Positions 10,991 to 56,030 of a stretch of 64,000 bases of DNA are shown here, piece by piece. A program made the position numbers and the translations under genes. The DNA lies in contig CAJNDS010001336.1 in the NCBI GenBank assembly GCA_905221605.1, positions 124,001 through 188,000 of the forward strand, read 5' to 3'. This stretch comes from Symbiodinium natans (taxonomy: Eukaryota > Sar > Dinophyceae > Suessiales > Symbiodiniaceae). Below the pieces are notes generated by a model. That model saw only the letters and a list, made by a program, of their open reading frames with translations. It did not search any database and was not told where the DNA came from. Positions within the stretch are counted from its first letter, which is position 1, and the number at the start of each line of letters is the position of its first letter.

Positions 10991-11703
10991 TCAAGTGGAA
11001 CTTCGGGTTTTGAGGGTCTAAGGCTGAAGTGGCCGACCCCCGGTTCTTCAGCTTACTGAAGAAGTCCCCACCAAGCTCCCAGTAGGTGCCAATGGATCCT
11101 CAGAAGAATCTCCCAGACATACTTGGAGGTAGCCGTGAGGGTGTTCTAAGAAAGGTAGCCTTTTTCTAGAGCCCTATTTAGGGTACTTGACACCCCAGGT
11201 ATACCCTCCAAGTCAACTCCGACGTAAAATTCGAGACTGCAAAGTACAAGGAAAATACAAGAAGAGAGGCTCCCTAGCTCCCTAGGGGGGCCACAACTTG
11301 AACGAGCCCCCCCCCCCCCCCAACCCCCAACCCCAAGTCCTTCCTTCCGTGCAAGGGGCTTTGGGTTCAAGCACTCCTTAAAAACCCAGACGCCTGAACC
11401 CCATGAACTTCGAGCGAAACCCCTAAACCCTAAACCCTAAACCCGACATAAACCCATCCCACGCCTTTGAAAACCTAAGCCCATGAACCTTTTGAACCCC
11501 ATGAACTCTGAGCTTTATTACCCTCCCATGACCCCCTTCAACTCTAAACCCGAAGCCCCGTGAAACTTTCAACCCCTTAAGCTCTGAACCCTCAACCCCT
11601 CAACCCTGTATCTGAGTAGGGCCAGTCAAAACCTCCCCCCCAAGAATCGAAGGCCCAAACAATTATATGGAAAATTTGGGGTCTCCCCCTTTTTATTGGG
11701 AAA

Positions 11704-11775
11704 GGTTTTGGGACCCTAAACCCTAAACCCTAAACCCTAACCCCTAACCCCTAAACCCTAAACCCTAAACCCTAA
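11704..11775. repeat. CCCTAAA array
   Basis: About ten near-perfect units, with a reverse-oriented short array at 11868-11900 about 100 bp away. Confidence 0.85.
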
Positions 11776-11805
11776 ATGAGCCCCGAAAGCCCACCCCCCT
11801 ACGCC

Positions 11806-11855
11806 CCTCATGCCTCATCCCGAAGTAGCCGCTGCAGCTTCCGCGCCAAGGCGAC
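11806..11855 (-). CDS. Possible short exon (VALARKLQRLLRDE)
   Basis: It follows a CTCAG acceptor on the minus strand and ends in a stop. It sits between the glycosyltransferase gene and the methyltransferase gene. No family was recognised. Confidence 0.25.
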
Positions 11856-12377
11856 CTGAGCCAAGAAGGGTTTAGGGTTTAAGGTTTAGGGTTTAGGGTA
11901 AAGCTGCCCTCCCGGCCCAGGCGAACTAAAGAGGGCTTGTAGAGTTCAAAGCCTCGCAGCCAAGTGCTCGCATTCAAGAATGTTTTCGGTTTGTTTGGGG
12001 GCCTTGGATGCATGCAAGGTTGCTTCCTTGCTTGTTTGTTTTTCAATTTCTTAAGGGGTGTGCTTGTTTTTGAGAGGGGGGAGAGGATGAAGTGCTGACC
12101 TAGATCCTGCACCCCACACGCTAAACGGGAAGTTGTTGGTTGGGGAGGGGGGAGATCGTTCTGCATGAGGGTCGTCCTTCGCCCCCCCCCCCCCCAACTC
12201 GATGAGACCTGCTATGGCACAAATGGCCAGCAAAGACATCTGATGCCTCTTCAACCAAACTTGATGGCGAGAGGATCAAACCAGAAACAAACAAACATAC
12301 ATGAAGAGGCCAATAAGTCAATGCCATGTTACAGAATGGCGCGTGTCACCACCGTGTGCTGGCACGCTCCCCTACAG

Positions 12378-12905
12378 ATCAAATTCCGCATGCAAATAGT
12401 CCCGAACCTCCTCCTCGGTATCTCGTGCTCCACGCTCTTGAGTCCCCTCAGCCTAGTTGCTTGTAACAAACACCCGGACCTCTTGCTTGCCTAGCGGCCT
12501 AGCCTTATGCCTATACCCCCCTACCCAGCACTGCTGCCGCCCCCCCCCCCCCTCCCTCGCCCCCTCAAAAAACAAATATGGAACCCACGGCGGACTATCC
12601 ACGCACAGACGCTTTGTAGTTTTAATGTTTTGGCCCAGGGCGCAACGGAAAGCTGCTCGAGGTCGGCGGAATCTCCCACATTGAGGTCCTGCGGCGAGGC
12701 TCGCAGTTGGGGCTCGCTTCCGCGCACGGTCCTGAACCTGAAGCCCCAACCCTAAACCCTAAACCCTAAACATCTCTCCCCCCCCCCCCCCCCCCCCCCC
12801 CCGAGTTCCCGAAAACAAAAGGACAAAAAGGGAAGTGCTGAAATTGGGCACGGAAACCTGGTCAGATACCTCGAATGAATGGCACCCTGGGGCCTCATCC
12901 TTGGT
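12378..12905 (-). CDS. Exon candidates downstream of the glycosyltransferase
   Basis: Minus-strand pieces: about 12850-12905 (ELVRNTKDEAPGCHSFE before a GTATCT donor), about 12620-12735 (EPQLRASPQDLNVGDSADLE) and 12378-12450 (ARDTEEEVRDYLHAEFDL ending TAG). They could be the last exons of the glycosyltransferase or a separate gene. The 12620-12735 segment is also open on the plus strand (NGKLLEVGGISHIEVLRRGS), so strand is not settled. Confidence 0.33.
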
Positions 12906-13239
12906 GTTGCGTACCAGCTCACCCTAAACCCTAAACCCTAAACCCTAAACCCTAAACCCTAGAAGCCCTTAAAACCCTGAAGACCCCTCGAGGCCTCCAA
13001 GGAAAAAGGGGGACGGAGACCGTAAGCCGGCATCGAAAAGAGGAAGTACATAATCTGATTGAGGGTTGAGGCTTCAGGGTTTAGGGTTTAGGGATTCGGG
13101 TCTAAATTCTAAGAATCTTCAAGAACTCCCCAAAAACTCCTAAAGCTGTTAAACAAGCCCACGGCTGTTGGGCTAAGCCGATGGCCCCTTGCCAGCCTGA
13201 GCCATGAACGTTGGGGGCTCAACAACCTATGCAACCCCA

Positions 13240-13345
13240 AACTCGAAACCCTAAACCCTAAACCTTACACCCGACACCCTAAACCCTAACCCTAAACCCT
13301 TAACCCTAAACCCGAAACCCTAAACCCTAAACCCTAAACCCGAAA
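13240..13345. repeat. CCCTAAA array with variants
   Basis: Mixed CCCTAAA, CCCTTAA and CCCGAAA units directly downstream of the glycosyltransferase exon at 13379-13441. Confidence 0.8.
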
Positions 13346-13378
13346 GCACGCGGTCTCTGAGTCTCTCCGAAAGGGGGG

Positions 13379-46975
<33,597 letters not shown>

Positions 46976-46992
46976 CTCAGGGTTGAGGGTTT

Positions 46993-47055
46993 CACCCTAA
47001 ACCCTAAACCCTAAACCCTAAACCCTAAACCCTAAACCCTAAACCCTAAACCCTC
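46993..47055. repeat. CCCTAAA array
   Basis: Nine units directly upstream of the first recognised glycosyltransferase exon. Confidence 0.88.
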
Positions 47056-47541
47056 AACCCTCAAGGTTCAGGTAGGTTTAGGCCCGTTTAGGGCTCCCCT
47101 CTGTGGTTCGAAAGGTGTAGAGTTTTTTCGGGTTCGAGGAGGGTTGTGGGTATAGGCGGTATAGGCTCTTGAAGCAGCCAATTCCCCCAACCCTCAGCCC
47201 TCTTCACAGCCATCTCCCTCTCTCCCTCCCTCCCTCTCGTTACTTGCAACGGGAGTCTGAGCCCTGCCTCCAGGGTGATTTACTATCCATGTACCCTAAG
47301 AAACCCTTAGCCCCCTGAACCCTTCAAAAGCCCAAAGCCTTAAACCCGTAAACCATCAGAATCCCCAAAGCCCTAGAAACTCTACAGCTCTCGAAACGCC
47401 CCCATCCGAACTTCTAAACTTCAGTGAGTCAGCGCGCAGCCATCAAGCCAAAAACTGGCCGAGCAGCATGCTTCTGGGCCGCGGCCATTCAGATGCGGCT
47501 TGGGGTGTATCGGATTTTTGGGGTGTAGGTTCTTGGGGGTT

Positions 47542-47698
47542 TACTTGAAGGTTCATGGTACTTGTTAACCAAGTATAACTGTACTTATAACTGTACTTAT
47601 AACTGTACTTATAACCATATTAGGGCACTTAGGGGGGCCTATAAGTGGGATATAAGTACAGTTATGGTTGGTTACGAAGCACCATGAACCTCCAAGTA
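47542..47698. mobile_element. Family C inverted-repeat element
   Basis: The ends TACTTGAAGGTTCATGGTAC and GCACCATGAACCTCCAAGTA are inverted. Interior GTACTTATAACTGTACTTAT repeats. TA at both ends may be the target duplication. A second full copy is at 61704-61843. Confidence 0.72.
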
Positions 47699-47832
47699 GG
47701 GGTTTAGGGTTTAGAGGTGGCATGGCAGGGATTCCGCGATGGAGTACTTGGGGGGTTCATAGTGGGTTTAGGGTTTAGGGTTTAGGGTTTAGGGTTTAGG
47801 GTTTGGGTTTTAGGAGTCAGGATTGAGGAAAC

Positions 47833-50800
47833 CTGCGCATTGCAGAGGGGCACTTGATAGTCCCCGCCACAGATAGCCATGAGCTTCCCAGCAGGGCGCT
47901 GTTTGAGGAGACACCGTTGCTGCAGGAAGCAAGAACACATAGGGACAGACAAACCGACCTCTGAACCCTAAACCCTAAACCCTAAACCCTAAACCCTAAA
48001 CCCTAACCCTAAAGGGCCTAGGCTTTAGGGCTTTGGGGTTTAGGGCTCAACCTGAAGGGGGCTTCAAGGTAGAGTACCTTGGCTTCAGGGTTCCGAAGGT
48101 ACATAAGCCTAGGGTTTAGGGTTTAGGGTTTAGGGTTTAGGGTTTAGGGTTTAGGGTTTAGGGTTTAGGGTTTAGGGTCCCTAGATTCCTAGAAGCCTCA
48201 AGCCTCTCGAGCCCCAAGACCGCAAGCTCGAGAACGCCAAGACCCCAGAACCCCTGAAGCCCTAGAACCCTAGAACCCTAAACCCTAAAACCTCCAGACT
48301 CCCCCCTGAAACCCCAAACCCCAAACCCCTAAACCCCTAAACCCTGAACCCTCAACCCTAAACCCTAAACCCTAAATATCAACAACTCCCCCGAAACCCT
48401 TCTGGGTCGCACCTTGTGGTCGCCACTGTATGGGGGGTTCGTCACGAGCACCTGGGAAACATGGAGCGTTCACGGGTGGTTCTAGGTTGTTGTTGGTTCT
48501 TTTGCTTTTGATGCTTTTATCTTCATTTTTTTTGGGGGGGGGGTTGGGGAAGGGCTTAGGAGGTGTTTTTTTTTTTGGGGGGGGGGGAGTGGGCGGTTAG
48601 TATCATTTTTGTTCTGTTTTGGGGACATACTTTAGGGTTTTTTGGGGTTTTCGGGTTTAGGCATATTGTCTTTTGGGGTGGCTTACTTTCGGGAATTTGA
48701 GATTTTTTGGAGGATTGAGTTAGAAATTGTAAAGGTTTTTAAAGGGCTGCGGCTGCGGTTGACGGCTTCGTGGGGAGCAGGCGGGCTTAGGGTTTTAGGG
48801 GCGAAAGGCTTTGTTGTTTGAGGGCTTCGGATTTGGGGTTCCGCAAACACCTGAGGCACCAGGTGTACTACACCTTGCAACCCAGTCAAAATACGGCAAG
48901 GTAGTTTAGAACCGTGGCATCGAAGATTTCTTTCAGCTCCGTATCTAATTAGACGTTTGCAAACCCTCAACTCTCCACTCTAAGTCCTCGGTTTCTTGTT
49001 CAAGGTTTTAGGGGTCGAGTGACTCGGGAGGTAGGGTAAGAGGGGGCCTTGCGGACATAGTCTCGCAACCAAATGAAGAATGCAGAAGGACTACGAAAGG
49101 GTTGCCCTTTTTCTCCCCCCAATGCCACCTTCACAAACCCTTGAACATTGAAACCCTAAACCCTAGACCCTAGACCCTAAACCCTAAACCCTAAACCCTA
49201 AACCCTAAACCCTAAACCCTAAACCAAGCAAAACCGACACCCTACCCCAGGGCCCCAAGCCGCGTGGGGGCTTGGGTCTGGCATGGAATGCTAAGCTCGT
49301 GGCGTGAAATGCCGGGATTTTGCCTGACAAGCCCCAGAGCCGGTGGGTTTAGGCTTGGGTTTCGGGTTTCGGGTTTGCTTCTTGTATGGTTCCATGGCCA
49401 CCAATGAACCTCCCAGTAGGCTTGTCCTTGTCATGCAGTTCAGCAACACATGCAGGCGTTCCACACAGTGCTCCACTACTAAGGACAACCTCCTCTCCCA
49501 GAAAGAACCGAAACCCAAACTTAGGACTTGCAATAGGCACTAAATGTTCAAAGCGTTGCGGCGGTCTGGGTGGGTGGGTGGGTGGATGGGTGATGGGTGG
49601 ACGCGTGGATGGGCGGATGCGTGGATGGGTGGATGGGTGGACGGGTGTGGGGTGGTTCTCATACTCGTACCCTTCTGTGTTTCGAGGGGCTTAATCGGAA
49701 ACCTAGCCCAATAATAAGCAAAAAGGAGTAAGGGCCCATAGCTCTACGGTCATAAACCCCTGAACCCCTGAGCCCTATTCATCATCATCATCATCATCAT
49801 CACCACCATCACCAACAGCAAAGCAGTTCAGGAGGCTCGGCCTTTCATGGAGGTTCTTCTCAAAGGGGCTTCTGCTCTTCCTTTTTTTTTGGGGGGGTGG
49901 GGGGGGGGGCGGGGGTGGTATGAAGGGGGACCCCGCAAGACCTAAACCCAAGACCCTTCAACCTTGACTCCTAGGCCTAAGCTCTTTTGAAACACGGAGC
50001 TGCGGTCCCTTAAGCCCTAAACCCGAAACTAAACGACCCAAACCCCAAACCCTGAGTACTGAAACCCCAAGCCGCAAACCCCAAACCCTAAACCCCAAAC
50101 CCTAAACCCCAAAGAAACTAAACCCCAAACCCCAAGCCTTTAATTAAATAACTAAGCCTGGGCCATGGGGGGGGGGGGGGGGGCCTCCGGCGATGTCTGC
50201 GTAGAAGTCTCGGCGCCGATGCGCCACCCGCCGAAAGCCCAGGTCCTGTGTTGCAGGGCTTAGGTTTTAGGTTTTAGGTTTTAGGGTTTTCGGGTTTTAG
50301 GGTTTTTAGAGTGTTTAGGGTTTTAGGGTTTTAGGGCTTTAGGGTTTTAGGGTAGTTTTAGGTAGGACGCTCTCTTGTGCGCCCTGCGTTTCCTGGGGTT
50401 TTCTGGGTGGGGGGGGGGGGGTTGGGAGTATCCATGTTGCGAATATCCAGGGGACCGACACATGCAAGCCCCAACTAGCACCCTTAAGAATAAATGGAAA
50501 AATAGTAAACACAACTCTTGTGTCTTCGTCACTTTCAAAACAAGACTCCCGCCGAGGCGAAACACTCAAAATCACTAAAAAGCGCCCGCCCTTCGAGGAA
50601 TCTGTGCTGTGCCTTGCTGTTTCCCAACACCGGAATGATCGGGGATAGGATTAGGGGGACCCTTGGGGATGTAGACCCTGTGAATAAGGTCCCCTGTTAA
50701 GAGAGCCAGAAGAGGGTTAAGAAGGGGTTCCCTGTTAAGGGTCCCCCTTATCCCAGCTAGGAAATGAGTCTAAGACCTAGGTTTTTTGCACTTTCGAACT

Positions 50801-53800
50801 TGAGCACACCCAACGCATGCACCAAAACGCAGGGCACGCGAAAGCGCGTCCTACCTAGTTTTAGGGTTTTAGGGGGTTAGGGTTCAAAAACTTACGGTTT
50901 GTTTGGGGTCTTAGGGTTTTATGGCCCAGGGGTTTAAGGTTTGGGTTGCTTGATTCAAAAACTTACAGATTAGGTGGGTCTTCTGGTTTTAGGGCTCAGG
51001 GTTTTTAAGGCTTAGGCTGTTTCAGGGCTATAGGCTTCAGGAATCATCTTTAGCACCCTTTTGGAGAACCCTAAACCCCAAACCTTGATTTTGGGGTGGA
51101 GTTGGGAGCCTTGGTGCGAATCAAACTTCCATGGGCCAAAGCCAAGTCTTGTAAGGCTGCACTGATATTGTCAAGTCACACGCGTGGCAAAACTCGTCTG
51201 CCAGGCTGCGAAGCATGGCGTAAGTCGCCATCAAGCTCAATCCAAGAGGCTTCGATATCGGGAAGTGCAAGCTCCCAGTTGTCAAGGAATGCCGAAGGCT
51301 TGGAAATGCACGCCACGCTGGTACGCCGATGCCCAGGTGAAAAGCAGCATGATACTCGGCACCCACGGGTCGCCCTTCAGGGTGGCCCTGGGTGCGCCCT
51401 GGGTGTCTTTGTCTTAACAGAGATGGAACTCCTGGCTTCAAAGATGCCGCAAGTGCACAGCCTGAACCTCTGAACTACGTTGCCCAGCAACCTAGCTGCC
51501 CTGTTTGTAAAATAAAGGGAACCTAAATCCTCCCAAAAAAGGGAACAAGGGTACCCCTATCCGAGCTAAAACCATCTTGGAGGAGCTACTCCACGCCGAC
51601 ATATGCCTCCAGCATGTGGGGACTCTTCTCAACAATTCGGGATTATTTGCGGTTTTGCGGATTATTCTCAACAATTAGGGTGTACGGTTTAGGGTTCAGG
51701 GTTGCGATGCTCTCTCCCCTTGTACTTACAGCCTTTTCATAGGGATGATCATAGGGAGTACTTTAATCCCTTTTAAGGACTGAGGGCTTGAGGGTTTTCA
51801 GGGCTTAGGGCCATTTGGTCTGAAATAAAAAAACGGTCATACGGCCCACATTTGGGGGCTTCAGCTAACCAACTAGTCCATGTTGCCCTGAGTTTGGCCC
51901 TTTGTTGTGCTTATGCTGCTAAGGTCTTTGGATGATAAAAGTTAGTGAGACTAAACACACCTCTCAACTGTCAACTCCCCCCCCCACCCCCCCCTACCCC
52001 CCCCTTCACAAACGGGTTCGATCTCTGAATGCACCGTGGGTGCAGATCGGTGCCCATTGCTGCAACAAACAAGTGTCTGTGAGGGCTACGTAAACAAAAA
52101 GCCCTAAACCCTGTAACCCCTCATGCAGGCGAAGTCTGCAAGTAGCTTCCTGTCAAGATCCCCTCCCGGACCATACGTAAAATCGTGGCGAGTTGAAGGT
52201 TTAGTGTGTAGGGGTTTAGGTGACGGGGAAAGCGTTTAAGGGTTGGGAGGCTTAGGGCCTTCAAAACCCGAAAGCCCAGCCCCAAACCCTCACACCTAAA
52301 CCATTACGAAGCCTGCCCTACATCCTCAACTCCAAACCCTGAGCCCGCATCACGGCACAAAGACCCTAAGCCCTAAACCCTAAGCCCTAAGCTCTAAGCC
52401 CTAAGCCCTAAGCCCTGAGCCCTGAGCCCTGAACCCTGAGCCCTAAGCCCTAAACTAAACCTTTCGGGAATAACGGGCAGGAGGGGCGGGGGGTGGGTGT
52501 GGTGGTTTTCTCTCGCCTGCAAGAGTCGCTTGGCACGGCCACTGCAGTAGTAGGGGTCGTAGATCTGCAGCTCGAAAAGGTTGGTCGGGGGTTAGGTTTA
52601 GGATCAGGGTTGAGGAGTTTAGGGTTTAGGGTACAGGGTTTACGGTTTAGGGTTTAGGAGGTTAGGTGTCGGTCAGGGTTTAGGAGTTTAGGGTTGAGGA
52701 AGTTAGTCAGGGGTTAGGAGTTTAAGGTTGAGGAGTTTAGGGCTTCGGAGGTTGGGTTTAAGAGTTTTGGGTTTAGGAGTTCAGGGCTTAGGAGGCAGGG
52801 GCTTAGGAGGTAAGTTCAGAGTGTTTTTTCCTTTGCGGGCTTGTCGAGGTTTAGGTTGGGGTTGAGAGGGCATGGGGGAGTTTGCAGCTGGCAGGGTGTT
52901 ACCTTGATACCTTAATGCAGCCCCTATAGACCCGAATAAGGACCCCTCAATATCCCCTAAACCCTAAACCCTAAACCTTAAACCCTATACAGCTCACCTC
53001 GCTCAAACATCCCTCAATTGCTCCCAACTCGGTTCTTTCCCTGAGGTTCTTTGCCCGAAGCCCTAAACCCACTGCTACCATTTGGAGACGGACTTCAACT
53101 ACTCCGCCTTTTTGGGTTTAGGGTTTTGGGTTTAGGGATCTACATGCATATGTGTGTAGGAAAAAACATACACCCAAAAAACCAAGAGCCTTATTCAAAC
53201 CCCAAACCTAATCCCTAAAGCCCCAAACCATAAACGACCCCAAGCCGGTCTGGAAAGTGCATCTGCGCAATGCCGTCACTGCTGCACTTCGCTCAAAAAA
53301 GGGAGCTGAAATTTGAGCGAATGACTTCCCAGCGAGGGCAACTCCAAAACAGATGGAGCAACGTCTCGGGCTCCTTCTTGCAGAAGGGGCAGACGGAAGA
53401 AGAGACCGTGCTCTGCGCGTGAGGCGCACGCTGCGTGAGAACACTGTGGCGCAACATTGACCGCATCACGCCCTTGTCATAAGAGCTGCAAGAGCGCGAG
53501 CGGAGCAGAGCACTTGATGCACAGTGCTGTTGTATAACCCTCCCTAAACCTTAAACCCTAAACCCTAAACCCTAAACCCTAAACCCAAAACCCTAAACCC
53601 TAAACCCTAAACCCCAAACCCTAAACCCTAAACCCCAAAGCAGAACACAAGCCTTCAGGTCCTCGGGCGCGAGTCCTCGGAGCCGGGCAGCGCAGCGCAG
53701 CAGCCTGAAGATGGAGGGGGCTAAAGGGAAGATCTGAGGAAGGGTTCGTAGCGAGTTTCTTATTATTATTATTATTATTACTATTATTACTATTACTATT

Positions 53801-54706
53801 ATTATTGATTTTCTTAGGATTATGAAGATGATTATCATTATGATTGTACTTATGATTCTTACTAGTTATTTCTTTTGCTTGGGGGGGGGGGGGGGGGGGC
53901 TTTCAAGTTTGGGAAGGGTCTATGGGGGATTTGTGGGGAATTTGGTTCAGGAACGATTGGGGTGTATGGTGTGACAGGTCCGATTCTGAAGGCTTTGGGG
54001 TTCCGAGTGTGGGCTTCTCTAAGCGTAGACGCACTTGAAAGGGCTTGCCCTAAACCCTAAACCCTGAACCCTGAACCCTAAACCCTTGGGCTTTGGGTAG
54101 CCTGCACATCGAATGAGGCCAGTTGCTTGAGCAAAAAATGAGGGTTTGTGTGGTGTTTCCCGAGCTGCCCGACCTGCACATGAACCCCCAAGAGCTTCAA
54201 ACCCTAAACCCTAAACCCTAAACCCTAAACCCTAAACCCTAAACCCTAAACCCTAAACCCCTAAACCCTAAACCCTAAACCCTAAACAGTCGACTCCTTT
54301 CTCAGCAAGGGGCGCCCTGTATGTGATTCCGAGAGCTTCCGAAGCCTTACGCAACCCTCTCTCGAAGCCCGAAGCTCCGCATTTCTTAGGGTTTTTCGGG
54401 TTGAGGCGCCTCCCCTCTCCCACCTCTCCATAAACAAAAACCCAGAATTGCATGGTTTTTGAACCAAAGATGCGTGTAGGCATAGGGGCTTTAGAGTTGG
54501 GAGATGGGGATGAGTGGCAACCCACCAAAACCCTAAACCCTAAACCCTAAACCCTAAACCCTAAACCCTAAACCCTAAACCCTAAACCCTAAACCCTAAA
54601 CCCTAAACCCCAAACCAATAAACCCAAAACCCTGAACGCCTAACAAACGCTCAATAAGAAACGGCAGGACGTCGTGGTAGGCATCGGCCGAGGTCTCGAA
54701 GTGATC
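47833..54706 (-). CDS. NPPY-motif methyltransferase-like split gene
   Basis: Minus exons in order: 54645-54706 ([20 protein letters not shown]), about 52515-52570 ([18 protein letters not shown]), a short piece near 49285-49312 (GKIPAFH), 48413-48451 ([13 protein letters not shown], 13 codons with AG acceptor and GTGCGA donor) and 47833-47919 ([20 protein letters not shown], 29 codons in phase with a GT donor). NPPY is the catalytic motif IV of N6-adenine/amino methyltransferases, and DPYYCSG resembles the SAM-side motif of a dinoflagellate family that I recall only by sequence. The substrate (RNA, DNA or protein) is unknown. Exons between 49.3 and 52.5 kb and the two ends are unresolved. Confidence 0.58.
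48110..48180. repeat. TTTAGGG array
   Basis: About ten perfect units in an intron of the NPPY gene. Confidence 0.9.
49150..49225. repeat. CCCTAAA array
   Basis: About ten units between NPPY-gene exon candidates. Confidence 0.88.
49385..49525 (-). CDS. Exon candidate, maybe of the NPPY gene
   Basis: The minus frame reads [20 protein letters not shown]. An alternative minus frame is also open. Right place and strand, but no diagnostic motif. Confidence 0.33.
49569..49655 (+). repeat. GGGTGGAT minisatellite
   Basis: About ten units of GGTGGATG/GGTGGACG type. Confidence 0.85.
51096..51473. pseudogene. Broken coding-like block
   Basis: Repeat-poor stretch with open frames on both strands; minus frames (for example [19 protein letters not shown]) look protein-like but are interrupted. 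Possibly LINE debris. Confidence 0.3.
51560..51680 (+). CDS. Possible exon ([20 protein letters not shown])
   Basis: A plus frame open for 35 codons, protein-like. A minus frame is open too. Confidence 0.28.
51717..51782. mobile_element. Family G hairpin element, short copy
   Basis: Left GTACTTACAGCCTTTTCATAG and right TTTAATCCCTTTTAAGGACT match the family G stems with losses. Confidence 0.45.
52129..52198 (+). CDS. Plus-strand exon candidate
   Basis: From a TGCAG acceptor to a GTTTAG donor the plus frame is open ([20 protein letters not shown]). It lies in an intron of the NPPY gene, opposite strand. Unknown family. Confidence 0.33.
52365..52456. repeat. CCCTAAG/CCCTGAG variant array
   Basis: Telomere-like units in which the sixth or seventh base is changed throughout. 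Confidence 0.85.
52600..53200. repeat. Degenerate TTTAGGAG/TTAGGTT tract, no exon seen
   Basis: Irregular telomere-like units at 52600-52810; then mixed sequence without a convincing frame. Confidence 0.5.
53215..53510 (-). mobile_element. 3' end fragment of a LINE pol gene
   Basis: The minus frame reads [20 protein letters not shown], the CPxC…ET..HLF..CP zinc-knuckle that closes many LINE reverse-transcriptase ORFs, preceded by [19 protein letters not shown] and ended by TGA shortly after RSNFSSLF. It lies in an intron of the NPPY gene on the same strand. Only this short end is visible, so it is a truncated relic. Confidence 0.65.
53540..53640. repeat. CCCTAAA array
   Basis: About 14 units with AACCCAAA and CCCCAAA variants, followed at 53760-53805 by an (ATT)n-type microsatellite. 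Confidence 0.88.
54200..54290. repeat. CCCTAAA array
   Basis: About 13 units. A second array of about 12 units lies at 54527-54612, and a reverse array at 54736-54795 just beyond the NPPY-gene exon. Confidence 0.9.
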
Positions 54707-54910
54707 CTCAGGGGGAGACTTTTTGCTTGTGGTGGACGTTTAGGGTTTAGGGTTTAGGGTTTAGGGTTTAGGGTTTAGGGTTTACGGTTTAGGGTCCGCC
54801 GACCCTGGCGGCGTGTTGGATGGGAAAAGGAGGTGAAAACCTCCCTGTTTCCCTCCTTACCCCCCCAAAACGCGGGGGGGGGGGGGGGGGGTAGGGGGGG
54901 TACCCGGGCA

Positions 54911-55208
54911 GCTTTTCCATGCTTGCTTCAAAGCATATGAATCTTGAAACCTACATGCAAGCATTGAGTTTGCAAATGGGGGGGGCTGCGCCCCCCCCAA
55001 CCCGCCCGCTGTTTTTAAGCCGTGCAAGCTTGCTTCAAAGCATATGAATCTTGAAACCCATCATGCAAGCGTTGCGTTTGCAAATGGGGGGGGGGCTGCG
55101 CACCCCCCAACCCCCCCGCTTTTTTTAAGCCGTGCAAGCTTGCTTCAAAGCATATGAATCTTGAAACCCATCATGCAAGCATTGAGTTTGCAAGTGGGGG
55201 GGGCTGCG
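54911..55208. repeat. Tandem repeat, 107-110-bp unit, 2.8 copies
   Basis: GCTTGCTTCAAAGCATATGA starts each unit (54921, 55028, 55138); units end in a poly-G/GCTGCGC(C/A)CCCCC palindrome. Confidence 0.88.
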
Positions 55209-55451
55209 GGTAGGGCCGCAAGCCCGAAACCCGAAACCCGAAACCCTAAACCCGAAACTTTCGGGTTTCAGGGGTTAGGGCTTCGATGCAAGGAACTCCT
55301 CGTGACCCTTGGAGAATCATGAGCCGCTATGACGGGGTTTGTCGTGTGTAGGCACCCTAACTGGGGGTCTAGGGTCCTCTGATTAGGGAGTCCGTGTGTC
55401 GGGCTTCGGGCTCAGAGGGGGTACTTCACACAGAAAGCGTCGTCACTTGCC

Positions 55452-55548
55452 TAGTTGCTGAGTTCAGAAGCCCCCCCAAAAGTGTACACTTTCAGCTCTA
55501 TAGGGGACTATAGTATCCCAAAAAGTGTAAAGTGTACTCACGCAGCTA
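55452..55548. mobile_element. Family D inverted-repeat element
   Basis: Left TAGTTGCTGAGTTCA, inner GTGTACACTTTCAG and AAAAAGTGTAAAGTGTAC, right GAGT..CTCACGCAGCTA type end. Copies at 59882-60001 and 62096-62186. Confidence 0.68.
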
Positions 55549-55569
55549 CGAAGCTTTTTAAAGCACCCA

Positions 55570-55860
55570 GCAACTTTTCATGCAAGCTTTACTCGCCCCT
55601 GGCCGTTGAAATCTCCGCATGGCCGAGTGCTGCCGGAGGTCCCCATCGTCCACTTCATAGGGCCATGCGGTCCTGGGGGGTAGGCTGGATTGAAAAGGGG
55701 GGGGGGGTTGACCTGATGTGTGGGTCGATTTTGGGATCCCTTTGTGATGAAGACGGTCTATTCCGTAGAGTCTTGGGAAGTTTAGATCAGACCGCCATGG
55801 CGACCGTGTCGGCTATGGGATGGGGTCGCCGAGCGAAGTCTCCTAATCATCAAAGGGGGA
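55570..55860. CDS. Exon candidates, strand unresolved
   Basis: Minus 55570-55685 reads WPYEVDDGDLRQHSAMRRF after a CCCAG acceptor. Plus 55725-55860 reads LCDEDGLFRRVLGSLDQTA. Both are protein-like, on opposite strands. No family recognised. Confidence 0.35.
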
Positions 55861-55954
55861 GACATTTTTGGGATGTAGGGGGTAGGGATTCGAGGTTTGC
55901 CCAGTGCAACCTCAATGACGCCCATACTGAAACCTACCCCCAAAACCGGACAAG

Positions 55955-56030
55955 AGGTAAACCCTAAACCCTAAACCCTAAACCCTAAACCCTAAACCCT
56001 AAACCCTAAACCCTAAACCCTAAACCCTGT
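55955..56030. repeat. CCCTAAA array
   Basis: About ten uniform units. Confidence 0.9.
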
